Shown piece after piece: positions 43,055 through 51,780 of a stretch of DNA of 64,000 nucleotides; within the stretch, counting starts at the first letter, position 1; every line of letters starts with the position of its first letter. The DNA is from DASYTH01 sp035762905 (GTDB lineage Bacteria > Actinomycetota > Actinomycetes > Mycobacteriales > Pseudonocardiaceae), in the NCBI RefSeq assembly GCF_035762905.1, contig NZ_DASUCC010000024.1:14931-78930 (forward strand), given 5' to 3'. A program made the position numbers and the translations under genes. Below the pieces are notes generated by a model. It had not been told where the DNA came from and did not search any database. It worked only from the letters and a program-made list of their open reading frames with translations.

Positions 43055-43801
43055 TCAGTCCCCGCGCCGCACCGGGCCCAGGATCTGCTGCTCGCGTGGC
43101 GTCGTGACCAGGGTGAACGGTTTCCACAGGTTGCGGCCGAGGGCCACCACCTGCTCGTCGGAGAGCGTGGTCAACTGGTGCACCATCGGCGGGGGCAGCC
43201 GCCAGATTCGGGCGGCGAGCTGAGCCTGCCCGACCGGAAGCCGTTGCAGCAGCACCAGATCCGCGGCGTTGGCGGTCGCGCCGGCCTGCGGGTGCATGTA
43301 CGGCAGCACGTACACCGTGGTCTGCCACGGCGACCGCGGCGGGAACAGCTCCTGCGGCGTCGGGCCGCCGTCGTGCACCACCAGCAGCGGACCGTCCTCG
43401 GACGGCCGGGGCAGCTCGACCGGGCTCAGCCGGCGGATCTGCACCAGCGGCGCGGGCCGGCCGTCCGGCCCGGTGCCCGCCGCCTTCTGCAGCACCTGCC
43501 AGGCCGCCGGGCGCCCGGTGGCGATCACCACCCAGGCGCCGACCGCCATCGCCCGCAGCGCCACCTGGCGGGCAAGGTACAGCCCACCGACGACGACGAT
43601 CCGGGTCGGCGCCGGCCGCAGCGCCGACATGGTCAGCGGCTCGCCCTGCAACCCGGACCCGAGCACCATCCCGCCCCGGTCCCCGGACGGGCTCACCGCG
43701 TCCAGCATCGCCGGCGACACCAGGAACTCCGCAGCGATCCCGCGGTCCCCACCCTGCGTGTCCAGCAGCCGGCTCGACCCGGTCTTGTTCGGCCCGCTCA
43801 T
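43055..43801 (-). CDS. unknown protein encoded with eccE
   Basis: 248 residues, not recognised. It has no signal peptide and no clear membrane helix; a segment RIVVVGGLYLARQVALRAMAVGAWVVIATGRP resembles the beta-alpha-beta start of a nucleotide-binding or FtsK-like fold, but no Walker motif is complete. It ends with a proline-rich and then basic stretch. ATG 43801 has AAAAGGA ahead, and the gene follows eccE by 58 nt on the same strand, so it is likely to work with the type VII secretion machinery. Confidence 0.6.
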   Translation of the reverse strand: MSGPNKTGSSRLLDTQGGDRGIAAEFLVSPAMLDAVSPSGDRGGMVLGSGLQGEPLTMSALRPAPTRIVVVGGLYLARQVALRAMAVGAWVVIATGRPAAWQVLQKAAGTGPDGRPAPLVQIRRLSPVELPRPSEDGPLLVVHDGGPTPQELFPPRSPWQTTVYVLPYMHPQAGATANAADLVLLQRLPVGQAQLAARIWRLPPPMVHQLTTLSDEQVVALGRNLWKPFTLVTTPREQQILGPVRRGD

Positions 43802-43859
43802 GGTGTGTCCTTTTGGCTCGATCCGCTCGGGTGAGCGGGCCGTGGGGCGGTGCCTTCCC

Positions 43860-45275
43860 TCATGCTCGGGCTCCCAGTGGGAGGGTGGCGGCCAGGCCGG
43901 CGATCTGCAGGCCGCGCAGCGAGGTCAGGGTGATGCCGAGGCGGTCGGCGATGGCGGACAGCCGCTCGTCGGCGTGCACCAGTTCGCGCGGCGTGCGGGC
44001 GCTCACTCGGACCAGCCCGCGCAGGCCGACCTGGTTGTCCTCGTTGCCCGGCGACACCGAAAGCGCCACCGTCGCGGACAGGGCACGCACGCCGGTCAAC
44101 GCGTTGAGGCTGGTGGCCGCCTTGCCCCGTGGCCAGCCGGTGACCGCGTAGCTGGCATGGCCGATCCCGGCCACGGTCACGCCGGTCCACCGCTCGCGCA
44201 GCCCGATCCGCATGGTGGCCCCGTCGGTCGAGGTGGCGCCGGCCGCCGCGGTCAGCTCGGCCGCCGAGATGCCGGCCTTGAGCAGTTCGTCCGGATCGAG
44301 CGGTCGGGTCGGCACGCCGCGCGACTCCAGGGCGTTGCGCACCCGGGACAGCGCGCCGATCAGCGCCCGGTGCGCGCCGACCACGCCGCCGCCGCGCTCC
44401 CGGACCGCGGCCGGGCAGCGCCGCGGGTCCAGCCGGACCGCCACCCAGGTGGTGCGCCGGGCCGCCGCCGGCAGCGGGCCGAGCACCTCCATGTACGAGG
44501 CCAGCGCGGGAGAGTTGGACGGCAGCGCCGCGCTGCCGGGGTAGCAGTGCCAGATCACCTGAATCGTGTCCAGCACCACGCCGCGGTCCTCGAGGCACGG
44601 CGCCAGCGCGCCGAGCGGCAGGTTCGGCGCCCCGCCGATCTGGCTGACCAGGGCCGGGGCCGGATCGACCAGCAGCACCGCGGTCCAGGTGCCCTCGTGC
44701 CAGGCCAACCCGAGCGGGTGCCGCTCGTGGTCGACGGCGTGTGCGACCACCAGGTCCGGCACCATCACCCGGAGCAGCCCCACCCGCGGGTCGTCCGGGC
44801 CGGTGACCGTGGAGCCCTCGGCCTCGGCCAGCGACTGCACCGACACGTGGTCGGTGGCCCGGCTGACCCGGCTGTGCGAGCGGAACGCGTAGCGCGCGGT
44901 GAGCCCGATCCACTGGGTGAACCAGCGGCCGTTCCAGCGCACGAACGCCACCAGCAGGGCGACGACGGCGATGCCGATCGCCACCCACTTCAGGTCCAGG
45001 TTGATGGCCAGCAACACCAGCCCGATCGCCACCCCGACCTCGAGCACCACCAGGTTGGTCACCGGCAGCGCACCCAGGCTCGCGCCACTGGTCCGGCGCC
45101 GGGCGGACATCACCGGACCCGGCCGGGCGGGCGGGGTCGGCTGGCGGGGAGTGCCCTTCGGCGGCGGACCGCCGCCGGGACCACCCGGTCCGCCAGGTCC
45201 CCCGGGACCGCCACGGGGCCGCGGAGGTTGCCCCGGCGGCATCCCGCCCTGTCGTGGAGGCGTCGTCACCGACAT
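43860..45275 (-). CDS. eccE: type VII secretion protein EccE
   Basis: 471 residues. A Pro/Gly-rich cytoplasmic start (GGPGGPGGPGGPGGGPP) is followed by two close membrane helices at about 70-110 (NLVVLEVGVAIGLVLLAINL, then WVAIGIAVVALLVAFVRW) and a large domain. This is the EccE layout; EccE is an outer component of the type VII (ESX) secretion membrane complex. ATG 45275 is preferred over 45302, which has no ribosome site. No EccC ATPase, EccD channel, EsxAB pair or mycosin is in the window. Confidence 0.8.
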   Translation of the reverse strand: MSVTTPPRQGGMPPGQPPRPRGGPGGPGGPGGPGGGPPPKGTPRQPTPPARPGPVMSARRRTSGASLGALPVTNLVVLEVGVAIGLVLLAINLDLKWVAIGIAVVALLVAFVRWNGRWFTQWIGLTARYAFRSHSRVSRATDHVSVQSLAEAEGSTVTGPDDPRVGLLRVMVPDLVVAHAVDHERHPLGLAWHEGTWTAVLLVDPAPALVSQIGGAPNLPLGALAPCLEDRGVVLDTIQVIWHCYPGSAALPSNSPALASYMEVLGPLPAAARRTTWVAVRLDPRRCPAAVRERGGGVVGAHRALIGALSRVRNALESRGVPTRPLDPDELLKAGISAAELTAAAGATSTDGATMRIGLRERWTGVTVAGIGHASYAVTGWPRGKAATSLNALTGVRALSATVALSVSPGNEDNQVGLRGLVRVSARTPRELVHADERLSAIADRLGITLTSLRGLQIAGLAATLPLGARA

Positions 45276-45399
45276 CCGCTCGCTATCTCCCCTGGTCATC
45301 AACTCGTCGCGCGGGGTTTATCGCGGAACCCACGTGCGCGTCAGCCGGTCCGGCTATTCTGCGAAACCGTACCGCGAGTGGGAGAGCTGCAGGCCGAGA

Positions 45400-47016
45400 A
45401 TGCCGTCAACACCGACTACCAAATCACAGGTCCAGGCGTACCGGTTCGTGCTGCGCCGCATGCAGTCGGCGCTGGTGCGCAAAGACGCCGTGATGCTGCA
45501 CGACCCCATGCGCACGCACACCCGCGCCACGGTCGTCGGGATCTGTCTTGCCGCCGTCGGCGTGGTCGGGTTCCTGATCTGGGGGCTGCTCAGCCAGGAC
45601 CCGAAGCCGCCGGACGAGGGCATCGTGATCAGCAAGCAGTCCGGCCAGGTCTACGTGCTGATCAACGAGCCGCGGCAGCTGATCCCCACGTTCAACCTGG
45701 CCTCGGCCCGGTTGCTGCTCTTCTCCCGGCAGAACCCGGGCGCCGAGCAGCAGGGCGGCACCGCCACGCAGATCCGGGCCGGCAACACCGGCGTGGTCCA
45801 GCCCACGATGGTGGACGAGGACGAGCTGCGGGACATCCCGCGCGGCCGGCTGACCGGGATCCAGAACGGGCCGTCCGTGCTGCCCGGCAACGACCAGCGG
45901 ATCGCGTCCCAGTGGGCGGTGTGCGACGAGTACATCCTCGACCGCAGCCTGAACAACCCGGCCAGCGAGAACCGGGTGGAGACCACCGTGCTTGCCGGCG
46001 TTGCGGAGCTCGGTCCCGAGCTGACCCTGACCACCGCGCTGCTGGTGCAGGCGCCGGATGACACGGCGTACCTGGTCTACCGCACCCCGGAGACCGCCAA
46101 CATCCGCAACGCCAACGCGGTGCGGGCCAAGGTCGACATGAGCAAGGGCGCGGTGCGGGCGGCGCTCAACCTGGACGCCGGCAGCCTCCGCAAGATCACC
46201 ATCGGGATGTTGAACGCGATCCCGGAGGCGCCCGAACTGCGGCCGCCGCCGATCAGGGGGAGCGGTGAGACCCCGGCCGGGTTCAGCGTGCAGAACCTCA
46301 AGGTCGGCGCGGTGTTCCAGGTCGAGCGGGCCGGCGCGGCCGAGCAGGACATCTACGTGGTGCAGCGGGACGGGATCGAGCCGATCAAGCGGAGCACCGC
46401 CGACCTGATCCGGTTCACCGAGTCGCTCAACGCCCGCGAGATCCCGACGGTGCCGCCGTCGGCGATCACCCAGGTGCCGAACAAGAACGTCGACGTGATC
46501 GAGGACGACGACTTCCCGGCCGCCCAGCCCGAGATCCTCACCCCGGTGTCCAACCGGGTGGCCTGCCTCGGCTGGACCGTGCGGGGCGAAGGGGACAACG
46601 CCGAGTCGCACACCGCCGTGCACGTCGGCATCGAGGTCCCGCTGCCGCGCAAGGCCGACGGCAGCCGCTACACCAGCGTCGGGATCAGCACCCCGGGCGC
46701 CAACGGCCAGCGCATCGACCACTTCTTCATGCCGCCCGGCCGCGCCGCCGTGGTCCGCGGCGCCTCGTCCAAGGTCGACTTCGGCACCGGCCCGATCTAC
46801 CTGGTCTCCGACACGGGCGTGAAGTACGGCGTTCCCGACCTGCAGACCGCCGAGGTCCTCGGCCTGTCCAACCAGATCCCCGCCTACCTGGCGATCACCG
46901 ACCTGCTGCCGAACGGCGCGCAACTGAGCGCCCAGGCCGTCAAACAGACCTACGACTCGGTCCCGGTCGCCCCCGGCGTGTTCCCCACCGGTCAGGCCGG
47001 AGTCGGCGGCAACTGA
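45400..47016 (+). CDS. eccB: type VII secretion protein EccB
   Basis: 538 residues starting MPSTPTTKSQVQAYRFVLRR, the classic EccB N-terminus, with one membrane helix at about 43-65 and a large periplasmic part (repeat-like domains, GTATQIRAGNTGVVQP, PVSNRVACLGW, PGRAAVVRG, YLVSDTGVKYGVP). EccB stabilises the ESX core complex and may bind outer components. Divergent from eccE with a 124-nt gap; TATTCT at 45355-45360 could be its -10 box. Confidence 0.93.
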   Translation: MPSTPTTKSQVQAYRFVLRRMQSALVRKDAVMLHDPMRTHTRATVVGICLAAVGVVGFLIWGLLSQDPKPPDEGIVISKQSGQVYVLINEPRQLIPTFNLASARLLLFSRQNPGAEQQGGTATQIRAGNTGVVQPTMVDEDELRDIPRGRLTGIQNGPSVLPGNDQRIASQWAVCDEYILDRSLNNPASENRVETTVLAGVAELGPELTLTTALLVQAPDDTAYLVYRTPETANIRNANAVRAKVDMSKGAVRAALNLDAGSLRKITIGMLNAIPEAPELRPPPIRGSGETPAGFSVQNLKVGAVFQVERAGAAEQDIYVVQRDGIEPIKRSTADLIRFTESLNAREIPTVPPSAITQVPNKNVDVIEDDDFPAAQPEILTPVSNRVACLGWTVRGEGDNAESHTAVHVGIEVPLPRKADGSRYTSVGISTPGANGQRIDHFFMPPGRAAVVRGASSKVDFGTGPIYLVSDTGVKYGVPDLQTAEVLGLSNQIPAYLAITDLLPNGAQLSAQAVKQTYDSVPVAPGVFPTGQAGVGGN

Positions 47017-47017
47017 A

Positions 47018-47043
47018 CCGCCCGGCTCACACGCCGGGGGCGG
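47018..47043. terminator. terminator between eccB and the 37-residue gene
   Basis: CCGCCCGGC pairs with GCC and GGGCGG around a TCACAC loop with a 2-nt bulge, placed between the converging stops. Confidence 0.4.
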
Positions 47044-47140
47044 CACCCTCGCCCTCGGCGATCAGCACCGTGATCATGGTGATCCAGCAGACCACGAAGG
47101 TGATGATCCAGAACCAGTACTTGGTGAGCAGGCGGACCAT
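47027..47140 (-). CDS. 37-residue single-span membrane protein
   Basis: MVRLLTKYWFWIITFVVCWI is followed by TMITVLIAEGEGAAPGV and a stop. ATG 47140 has a clean GGAGG 7 nt ahead. One membrane helix (about 8-27) and a short acidic/glycine-rich tail. No known family comes to mind. It lies downstream of the corA gene, behind that gene's terminator, so it probably has its own message. Confidence 0.65.
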   Translation of the reverse strand: MVRLLTKYWFWIITFVVCWITMITVLIAEGEGAAPGV

Positions 47141-47185
47141 GGGGAAGCCTCCATCGAGGGAGTCGGCGGAATCCGGTGTGGCGCG

Positions 47186-47212
47186 CTGGGTGGCCGGGAA
47201 CGGCGCACCCAG
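47186..47212 (-). terminator. corA terminator
   Basis: CTGGGTG (47186-47192) pairs perfectly with CACCCAG (47206-47212), with further GCC/GGC pairing inside; it abuts the corA stop codon. Confidence 0.55.
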
Positions 47213-48295
47213 CTAGAGCCATCGGTTTCGCCGGAAGGTCCGGTAGAGGATCAGACAGGCCACCAGGATCAGCACCATCACCAGCGGATAGCCGAAGTGC
47301 CAACGCAGCTCGGGCATGTAGTCGAAGTTCATCCCGTAGACCCCGACCACCATGGTCGGCACCGCGATGATCGCCGCCCACGAGGTGATCTTGCGCATGT
47401 CCGCGCTCTGCTGCAGCGTGATCTTCGCCAGGGTCGCGTCGACCAGTGTGGTGAGCAGCTCGTCGAAGCTGGCCACGTGCTCGGACACGGTGGTCAGGTG
47501 ATCGTCCACGTCCCGGAAGTAGGACCGCACCGCGTCCGGAATCAGCGGCGAGTACCCCTCGGCCAGCCGCCGCAACGGATTGGCCAGCGGCGTCACCGAC
47601 CGGCGCAGCTCGAGCACCTCGCGCTTCATCAGGTACATCTGCTCGGCGCCGATCGGGCTGTTCGGCGCGAACACCATCGACTCGATCTCGTCGATGTCCT
47701 CCTCGATCGCCCCGGTCACCGCGAGGTAGCTGTCCACCACCCGGTCGGCGATCGCGTGCAGCACGGCGGCCGGCCCGTGGCCGAGGCGTTCCGGGTCGGC
47801 CTCGAGGTCGGCGCGCAGGCCGTGCAGGGCGGTGTGCTGGCCGTGTCGCACGGTGACGATGAAGTCCCGGCCGAGGAAGGCCATGATCTCGCCGGTCTCC
47901 ACGATCTCGTTGGCCGTGGTCGGCGACTCGTGCTCGACGTACCGCACGGTCTTGAGCACCATGAACAGGGTCTCGTCGTAGCGCTCGAGCTTGGGCCGCT
48001 GGTGGGCGACGACGGCGTCCTCGACCGCGAGCGCGTGCAGCCCGAACGTCTCGGCGATGCCCTGGATCTGCTCCTGGTCCGGCTCGAACACGCCGATCCA
48101 GACGAACCCCTCGCCGCGCTCGCGGACCTCGGTGATGGCCTCGGCGTGCGTGCGCCCCCCGGGCAACCGCTCACCCGCCACGTAGACCGCGCAGTCCACG
48201 ACGTACGCGGACAACGGCGCCTGCGGCACGGCGTTGGTGGAGGCGTTCCGGTTGGTCCGGCCGCGCAGACCGGACAGCGAAGGAATGGACGGCAT
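47213..48295 (-). CDS. corA: CorA-like Mg2+/Co2+ transporter
   Basis: 360 residues. A cytoplasmic alpha/beta domain (about 30-290) with long helices precedes two C-terminal membrane helices separated by the signature YGMN (GVYGMNFDYMPELRW), which forms the selectivity filter loop. Pentameric CorA channels take up Mg2+. The ending FRRNRWL is the usual basic cytoplasmic tail. ATG 48295 has GGAGG 6 nt ahead. A small ORF lies in the leader region. Confidence 0.93.
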   Translation of the reverse strand: MPSIPSLSGLRGRTNRNASTNAVPQAPLSAYVVDCAVYVAGERLPGGRTHAEAITEVRERGEGFVWIGVFEPDQEQIQGIAETFGLHALAVEDAVVAHQRPKLERYDETLFMVLKTVRYVEHESPTTANEIVETGEIMAFLGRDFIVTVRHGQHTALHGLRADLEADPERLGHGPAAVLHAIADRVVDSYLAVTGAIEEDIDEIESMVFAPNSPIGAEQMYLMKREVLELRRSVTPLANPLRRLAEGYSPLIPDAVRSYFRDVDDHLTTVSEHVASFDELLTTLVDATLAKITLQQSADMRKITSWAAIIAVPTMVVGVYGMNFDYMPELRWHFGYPLVMVLILVACLILYRTFRRNRWL

Positions 48296-48355
48296 GTGGT
48301 CCTCCAGCAGCTCACGTCGTCGATGGACGCGTCCCGGCCGGCGCCACGGGCCTGG

Positions 48356-48442
48356 TCAGGCCGGGTGACCTCGGAAGACTCCGGTGGGGACGCGGCTGGT
48401 ACTGCACCCGCTCGCGCTGTCGGCGGTATGGGGATCGCCCAT
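48356..48442 (-). CDS. 28-codon upstream ORF before corA
   Basis: MGDPHTADSASGCSTSRVPT is followed by GVFRGHPA and a stop. It has a strong GAGGAGGTGAGGACGC before the ATG and ends 60 nt before the corA start. Proline- and serine-rich leader peptides precede some Mg2+ transporter genes and sense ions by translation; here that is inference from position. No M-box riboswitch was recognised. Confidence 0.45.
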   Translation of the reverse strand: MGDPHTADSASGCSTSRVPTGVFRGHPA

Positions 48443-48663
48443 GCGTCCTCACCTCCTCGGGTCCCGGTGCTGAAGACACCAATTGGCCAGAGTACCCCCC
48501 ACTCGATCAGCCACCTAACCACGCGGCGTGCGCCTCAGCGCTCGATGGTTCGCTCGCGAGCCCGCTCACATCCCCGGTGCCGTCCCTCACAGACCAGTTG
48601 CGCAGGCCTGGTGGGCGGCGGGCAGACTGTGCACGTTTCCCCGCTCGGAGCCGGAGGCATGGC

Positions 48664-49167
48664 GTGCAGTTCGGTCGGTACTACGAGGAGTTCGAGGTCG
48701 GCGCGGTGTACAAGCACTGGCCGGGCAAGACGGTGACCGAGTACGACGATCACCTGTTCTGCCTGCTGACGATGAACCACCATCCGCTGCACATGGACGC
48801 GAACTACGCTGAGAACACCACCGACTTCGGCCGCAACGTCGTGGTGGGCAACTACGTGTACTCGCTGGTGCTCGGCATGTCGGTGCCCGACGTGTCCGGC
48901 AAGGCGATCGCCAACCTCGAGGTCGAGTCGCTGCGGCATCTCAAGCCGACCTTCCACGGGGACACGATCTACGGCGAGACCGAGGTGCTGGACAAGACCC
49001 CGTCGAAGTCCAAGGACGACCGGGGCGTGGTGTACGTGGAGACCCGCGGCTACAAGCAGGACGGCACCGTGGTGCTCAGCTTCCGCCGCAAGGTGATGGT
49101 GCCCAAGCGGTCCTACGGTGAGGCGCGCGGCGGCGAGCAGCCGGGCCGCCCGGTGCCACGCGACTGA
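48664..49167 (+). CDS. MaoC-like acyl-CoA hydratase
   Basis: 167 residues with the hot-dog fold hydratase segment NHHPLHMD (catalytic Asp/His pair) and NYVYSLVLGMSVPDVSG. MaoC proteins hydrate enoyl-CoA or mesaconyl-CoA. GTG 48664 has GGAGG 6 nt ahead. 12 nt before the DUF2332 gene, so possibly co-transcribed. The 368-nt gap on the left contains only the corA leader and no other gene. Confidence 0.82.
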   Translation: MQFGRYYEEFEVGAVYKHWPGKTVTEYDDHLFCLLTMNHHPLHMDANYAENTTDFGRNVVVGNYVYSLVLGMSVPDVSGKAIANLEVESLRHLKPTFHGDTIYGETEVLDKTPSKSKDDRGVVYVETRGYKQDGTVVLSFRRKVMVPKRSYGEARGGEQPGRPVPRD

Positions 49168-49179
49168 AAGGGGAGGGCG

Positions 49180-50295
49180 ATGGCCGCCGCGGAGCTGGTG
49201 GATCTGGTCCAGCGCAGGCTGCGGCGGTTCGCGGAGGTCGACGCCGTTCCGGTGTCCCCGCTCTACGCCCATCTCGCCGAGCGGTCCGCCGAGGATCCCG
49301 AGATCTACCAACTGCTCACCGCGGCCCCGGCGGAGTTCGCCCACGCGACGCTGCTGTTCGCCGCGGTGCACCGGGTGTTGCAGGCCAACCCGATCCACGA
49401 GCTCGCCAACTACTACCCGTCGCTCGGCGGCAACTACGGCGTGGACGGGGCCACCTGGCCGTTGTTCCGGACCTTCGTGCTTGAGCGGGCCGACGCCATC
49501 CGTGACCTGATCGCCCGGCACACCACGCAGACCAACGAGGTGCGGCGGGCCGCGCTGCTCTACCCGGCCGTCGCGCGGGCCGCGGCCGGCCGGCCGATCG
49601 GCCTGGTCGAGGTGGGCTGCAGCGGCGGCCTGCTGCTCGGCCTGGACCGGTACGGCTACCGGTACCAGACCGAGCAGTCCGGCCCGGTCGTCGCCGGTCC
49701 GGCCCGGGCCCGGGTCGGCCTGCACTGCGCGCTGGAACTGGCCGAGGGCGCCACGCTTCCGGCCATACCGAAGACCATCCAGGTGCGGGCCCGGGTCGGG
49801 CTGGACCGGTCGCCGATCGACCTCTCCGACGAGGATCAGTACGCCTGGCTCGAGGCGTGTGTCTGGCCGGACCAGCCGGAACGGCTGCGCCTGCTGGCCG
49901 CCGCCGCCGCGGTCCAACGCGCCGACCCCCCGGAACTGATCACCGGTGACGCGATCGACGACCTGCCCGCGGCCGTCGCCCGGATCCCCACCGAGCTGCC
50001 GGTCGTGCTGATCACCAGCGTGGCCATGCACTATTTGCCCACCGACCGCCAACATGCCTTCCAGGCAACGCTGTCCGACCTCGCCGCGGCCCGGGACCTG
50101 ACCTGGGTCAGCCACGAGGAGTACGCCGCCGGACTCGCCCACCTACTGCCGGACCGGCCGGCCACCCTGCAGCGCGCCAAGGGCGAGCCAAGCTTCGGCG
50201 TCCTCGGCCTGGTCCGCTGGACCGCCGGCCAAGCGCACGCCCGACCCCTTGCCCGCACCGCCTGGCACGGTCAACGCATGACCTGGCTGCCCTGA
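49180..50295 (+). CDS. DUF2332 family protein
   Basis: 371 residues. The family is recognised from LLFAAVHRVLQANPIHELANYYPSLGG, the RDLIARHTTQTNEVRRAALLYP segment and EVGCSGGLLLGLDRY. The function is not established; the EVGCSGG region is reminiscent of SAM-binding glycine loops. ATG with GGGGAGGG ahead. Confidence 0.75.
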   Translation: MAAAELVDLVQRRLRRFAEVDAVPVSPLYAHLAERSAEDPEIYQLLTAAPAEFAHATLLFAAVHRVLQANPIHELANYYPSLGGNYGVDGATWPLFRTFVLERADAIRDLIARHTTQTNEVRRAALLYPAVARAAAGRPIGLVEVGCSGGLLLGLDRYGYRYQTEQSGPVVAGPARARVGLHCALELAEGATLPAIPKTIQVRARVGLDRSPIDLSDEDQYAWLEACVWPDQPERLRLLAAAAAVQRADPPELITGDAIDDLPAAVARIPTELPVVLITSVAMHYLPTDRQHAFQATLSDLAAARDLTWVSHEEYAAGLAHLLPDRPATLQRAKGEPSFGVLGLVRWTAGQAHARPLARTAWHGQRMTWLP

Positions 50296-50297
50296 CC

Positions 50298-50328
50298 GCC
50301 GAATCCCGGTCCGAACCGGCGATTCGGC
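50298..50328. terminator. bidirectional terminator, DUF2332 / NUDIX
   Basis: GCCGAATC pairs with GATTCGGC (8 bp) plus CCGGT with ACCGG inside, separated by a single bulged base. It lies between two converging genes. The remaining sequence to 50424 holds only short GGGTGGC-type near-repeats. Confidence 0.7.
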
Positions 50329-50424
50329 TGACCGCACCGGCGACCCGGGTGGCTGACACCCGCAACTCGGGTGGCCGAACCGGGAGATCGGGCCGGGCGG
50401 GTACTCGGCGGTTGCCGGGTGTGA

Positions 50425-50859
50425 TCAATCGGGTTCGGGAATCTGGTGCCATTCCCGCAGGGTGTCGGCGAGCTGGGGGGTGAGGGCGCCGGAGGTCTCC
50501 ATGGCGGTGAACCGGGTGGCGTCCACCCAGGCCACGGCGCGGGCGTCGTCGCCGGGGCGCAGGGTTCCGCCGATCACCTCGCAGGCGTAGTCGTAGATCA
50601 AGTAGACTCCACCCGGCGCGGCTCTTTCGACGCTGCCCACGAGCGGGCCCGGCCGCACCGAAAGGCCGGTCTCCTCGAGCAGCTCGCGCGCCAATGCGGT
50701 GGAGTCGCTCTCGCCGGTCTCGACCCGGCCGCCGGGCAGCGACCACTTTCCGCGCCCCGGGTCGTTGTCCCGCTGAACGAGGAGAAGGCGTCCCGCAGAG
50801 TCACGAACAATGGCTCCGACGCACCTGATAATCCGAACGCCGGAGCTGGTCACGAACAC
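50425..50859 (-). CDS. NUDIX hydrolase
   Basis: 144 residues with a complete Nudix box: G at GGRVETGESDSTALARE, followed by LLEETGL (Gx5Ex7REUxEExGU). It hydrolyses a nucleoside diphosphate linked to another moiety; the substrate cannot be told. GTG 50859 is the longest start; GTG 50853 (MTSSGVRI) follows TACGCT at a distance that would suit a leaderless mRNA. Confidence 0.85.
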   Translation of the reverse strand: MFVTSSGVRIIRCVGAIVRDSAGRLLLVQRDNDPGRGKWSLPGGRVETGESDSTALARELLEETGLSVRPGPLVGSVERAAPGGVYLIYDYACEVIGGTLRPGDDARAVAWVDATRFTAMETSGALTPQLADTLREWHQIPEPD

Positions 50860-50993
50860 ACAGCGTAGTCCCTACTGCGGTAGGCGTACGAGTTGTTGAC
50901 CCAACAGCGGGACTTGGCTCCCATAGTCCGCCGAAGTGCTGTACAAATTTTGTTGAGTGCAAGATCACATTTTCAAGGGGATAGGCAGACACC

Positions 50994-51158
50994 GTGAAAC
51001 TGAAGAAGGTCTTGGCAATCGTCGGTATTGCCTTGGTCGCGTTCTTCCTGATCACTCAGCCGGTGCAGTCCGCGGCCCTGGTGAACGACCTCCTCACGGG
51101 GCTCAGGAACGCCGCAGAGGCTGTGATCACGTTTGTGCGCTCGGTCTTCAACGGCTGA
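50994..51158 (+). CDS. 54-residue membrane peptide
   Basis: MKLKKVLAIVGIALVAFFLI begins a short protein with one signal-anchor helix (about 5-20), a TQPVQSA segment and an amphipathic helix (LLTGLRNAAEAVITFVRSVF). Small proteins of this kind precede PH-domain genes in other actinomycetes as I recall. GTG start with AAGGGGATA ahead. It lies 17 nt before the PH-domain gene, so the two are probably one operon. Function unknown. Confidence 0.7.
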   Translation: MKLKKVLAIVGIALVAFFLITQPVQSAALVNDLLTGLRNAAEAVITFVRSVFNG

Positions 51159-51175
51159 GCGGGTAGCGTCGGAGC

Positions 51176-51757
51176 ATGTTCGCGCCACGGGACCCGGACG
51201 AGTACCTGCTCGACTCTGAGCGTCGGGTGATCCGGGTTCGTCGTCACTGGGCAGCGTTAGCCTGGGACACCTTCGAGGCCATCGCCTTGCTCGCGGTCTG
51301 CATCATGGTCTCCTACCTGCTGCCCCCGCAGGGTTATCTGATCCAGAACGTGCTCTGGTACGTGGCGTTGTTCGTGCTGCTGCGGTTCACCTACGAGGTC
51401 CTGATCTGGTGGGTGGAGCGGATCGTGGTCACCGACAAGCGGATCCTGATGACCACCGGCGTGTTCACCACCCGGGTGCTGATGATGCCGATCGGCAAGG
51501 TCACCGACCTGACCTACAAGCGCACTCTGATGGGCCGGATGCTCGGGTACGGCACGATGATCGTCGAGTCGGCCGGCCAGATCCAGGCACTCAACCAGAT
51601 CGAGTACCTGCCCAAGCCGGAGCGGGTGTTCGACGCGATCTCCGCGCTGGTCTTCGGCCAGGAGACCGACCAGCGCCGGCCGGTCGGCGCCCGGAGCAGC
51701 CGGTTCTCGATGATGCAGGCGCGCCGCATCGCCCAGGGAAAGAAAGCGGTCGGTTAG
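51176..51757 (+). CDS. bacterial PH-domain membrane protein
   Basis: 193 residues. Two membrane helices (about 29-50 and 58-78, LWYVALFVLLRFTYEVLIWW) are followed by a bacterial PH-like domain (VTDKRILMTTGVFTTRVLMMPIGKVTDLTYKRT). Such bPH proteins (YdbS family) bind membranes or partners during envelope stress. Sits in an operon with the 54-residue peptide. Confidence 0.85.
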   Translation: MFAPRDPDEYLLDSERRVIRVRRHWAALAWDTFEAIALLAVCIMVSYLLPPQGYLIQNVLWYVALFVLLRFTYEVLIWWVERIVVTDKRILMTTGVFTTRVLMMPIGKVTDLTYKRTLMGRMLGYGTMIVESAGQIQALNQIEYLPKPERVFDAISALVFGQETDQRRPVGARSSRFSMMQARRIAQGKKAVG

Positions 51758-51780
51758 CGGGCTGCGCGACACTCGAGGTC

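Noticed and set aside
48296..48442. An M-box or ykoK riboswitch in the corA leader
   Set aside because: I could not find the conserved cores or a stem arrangement of that class; only the small ORF is supported.
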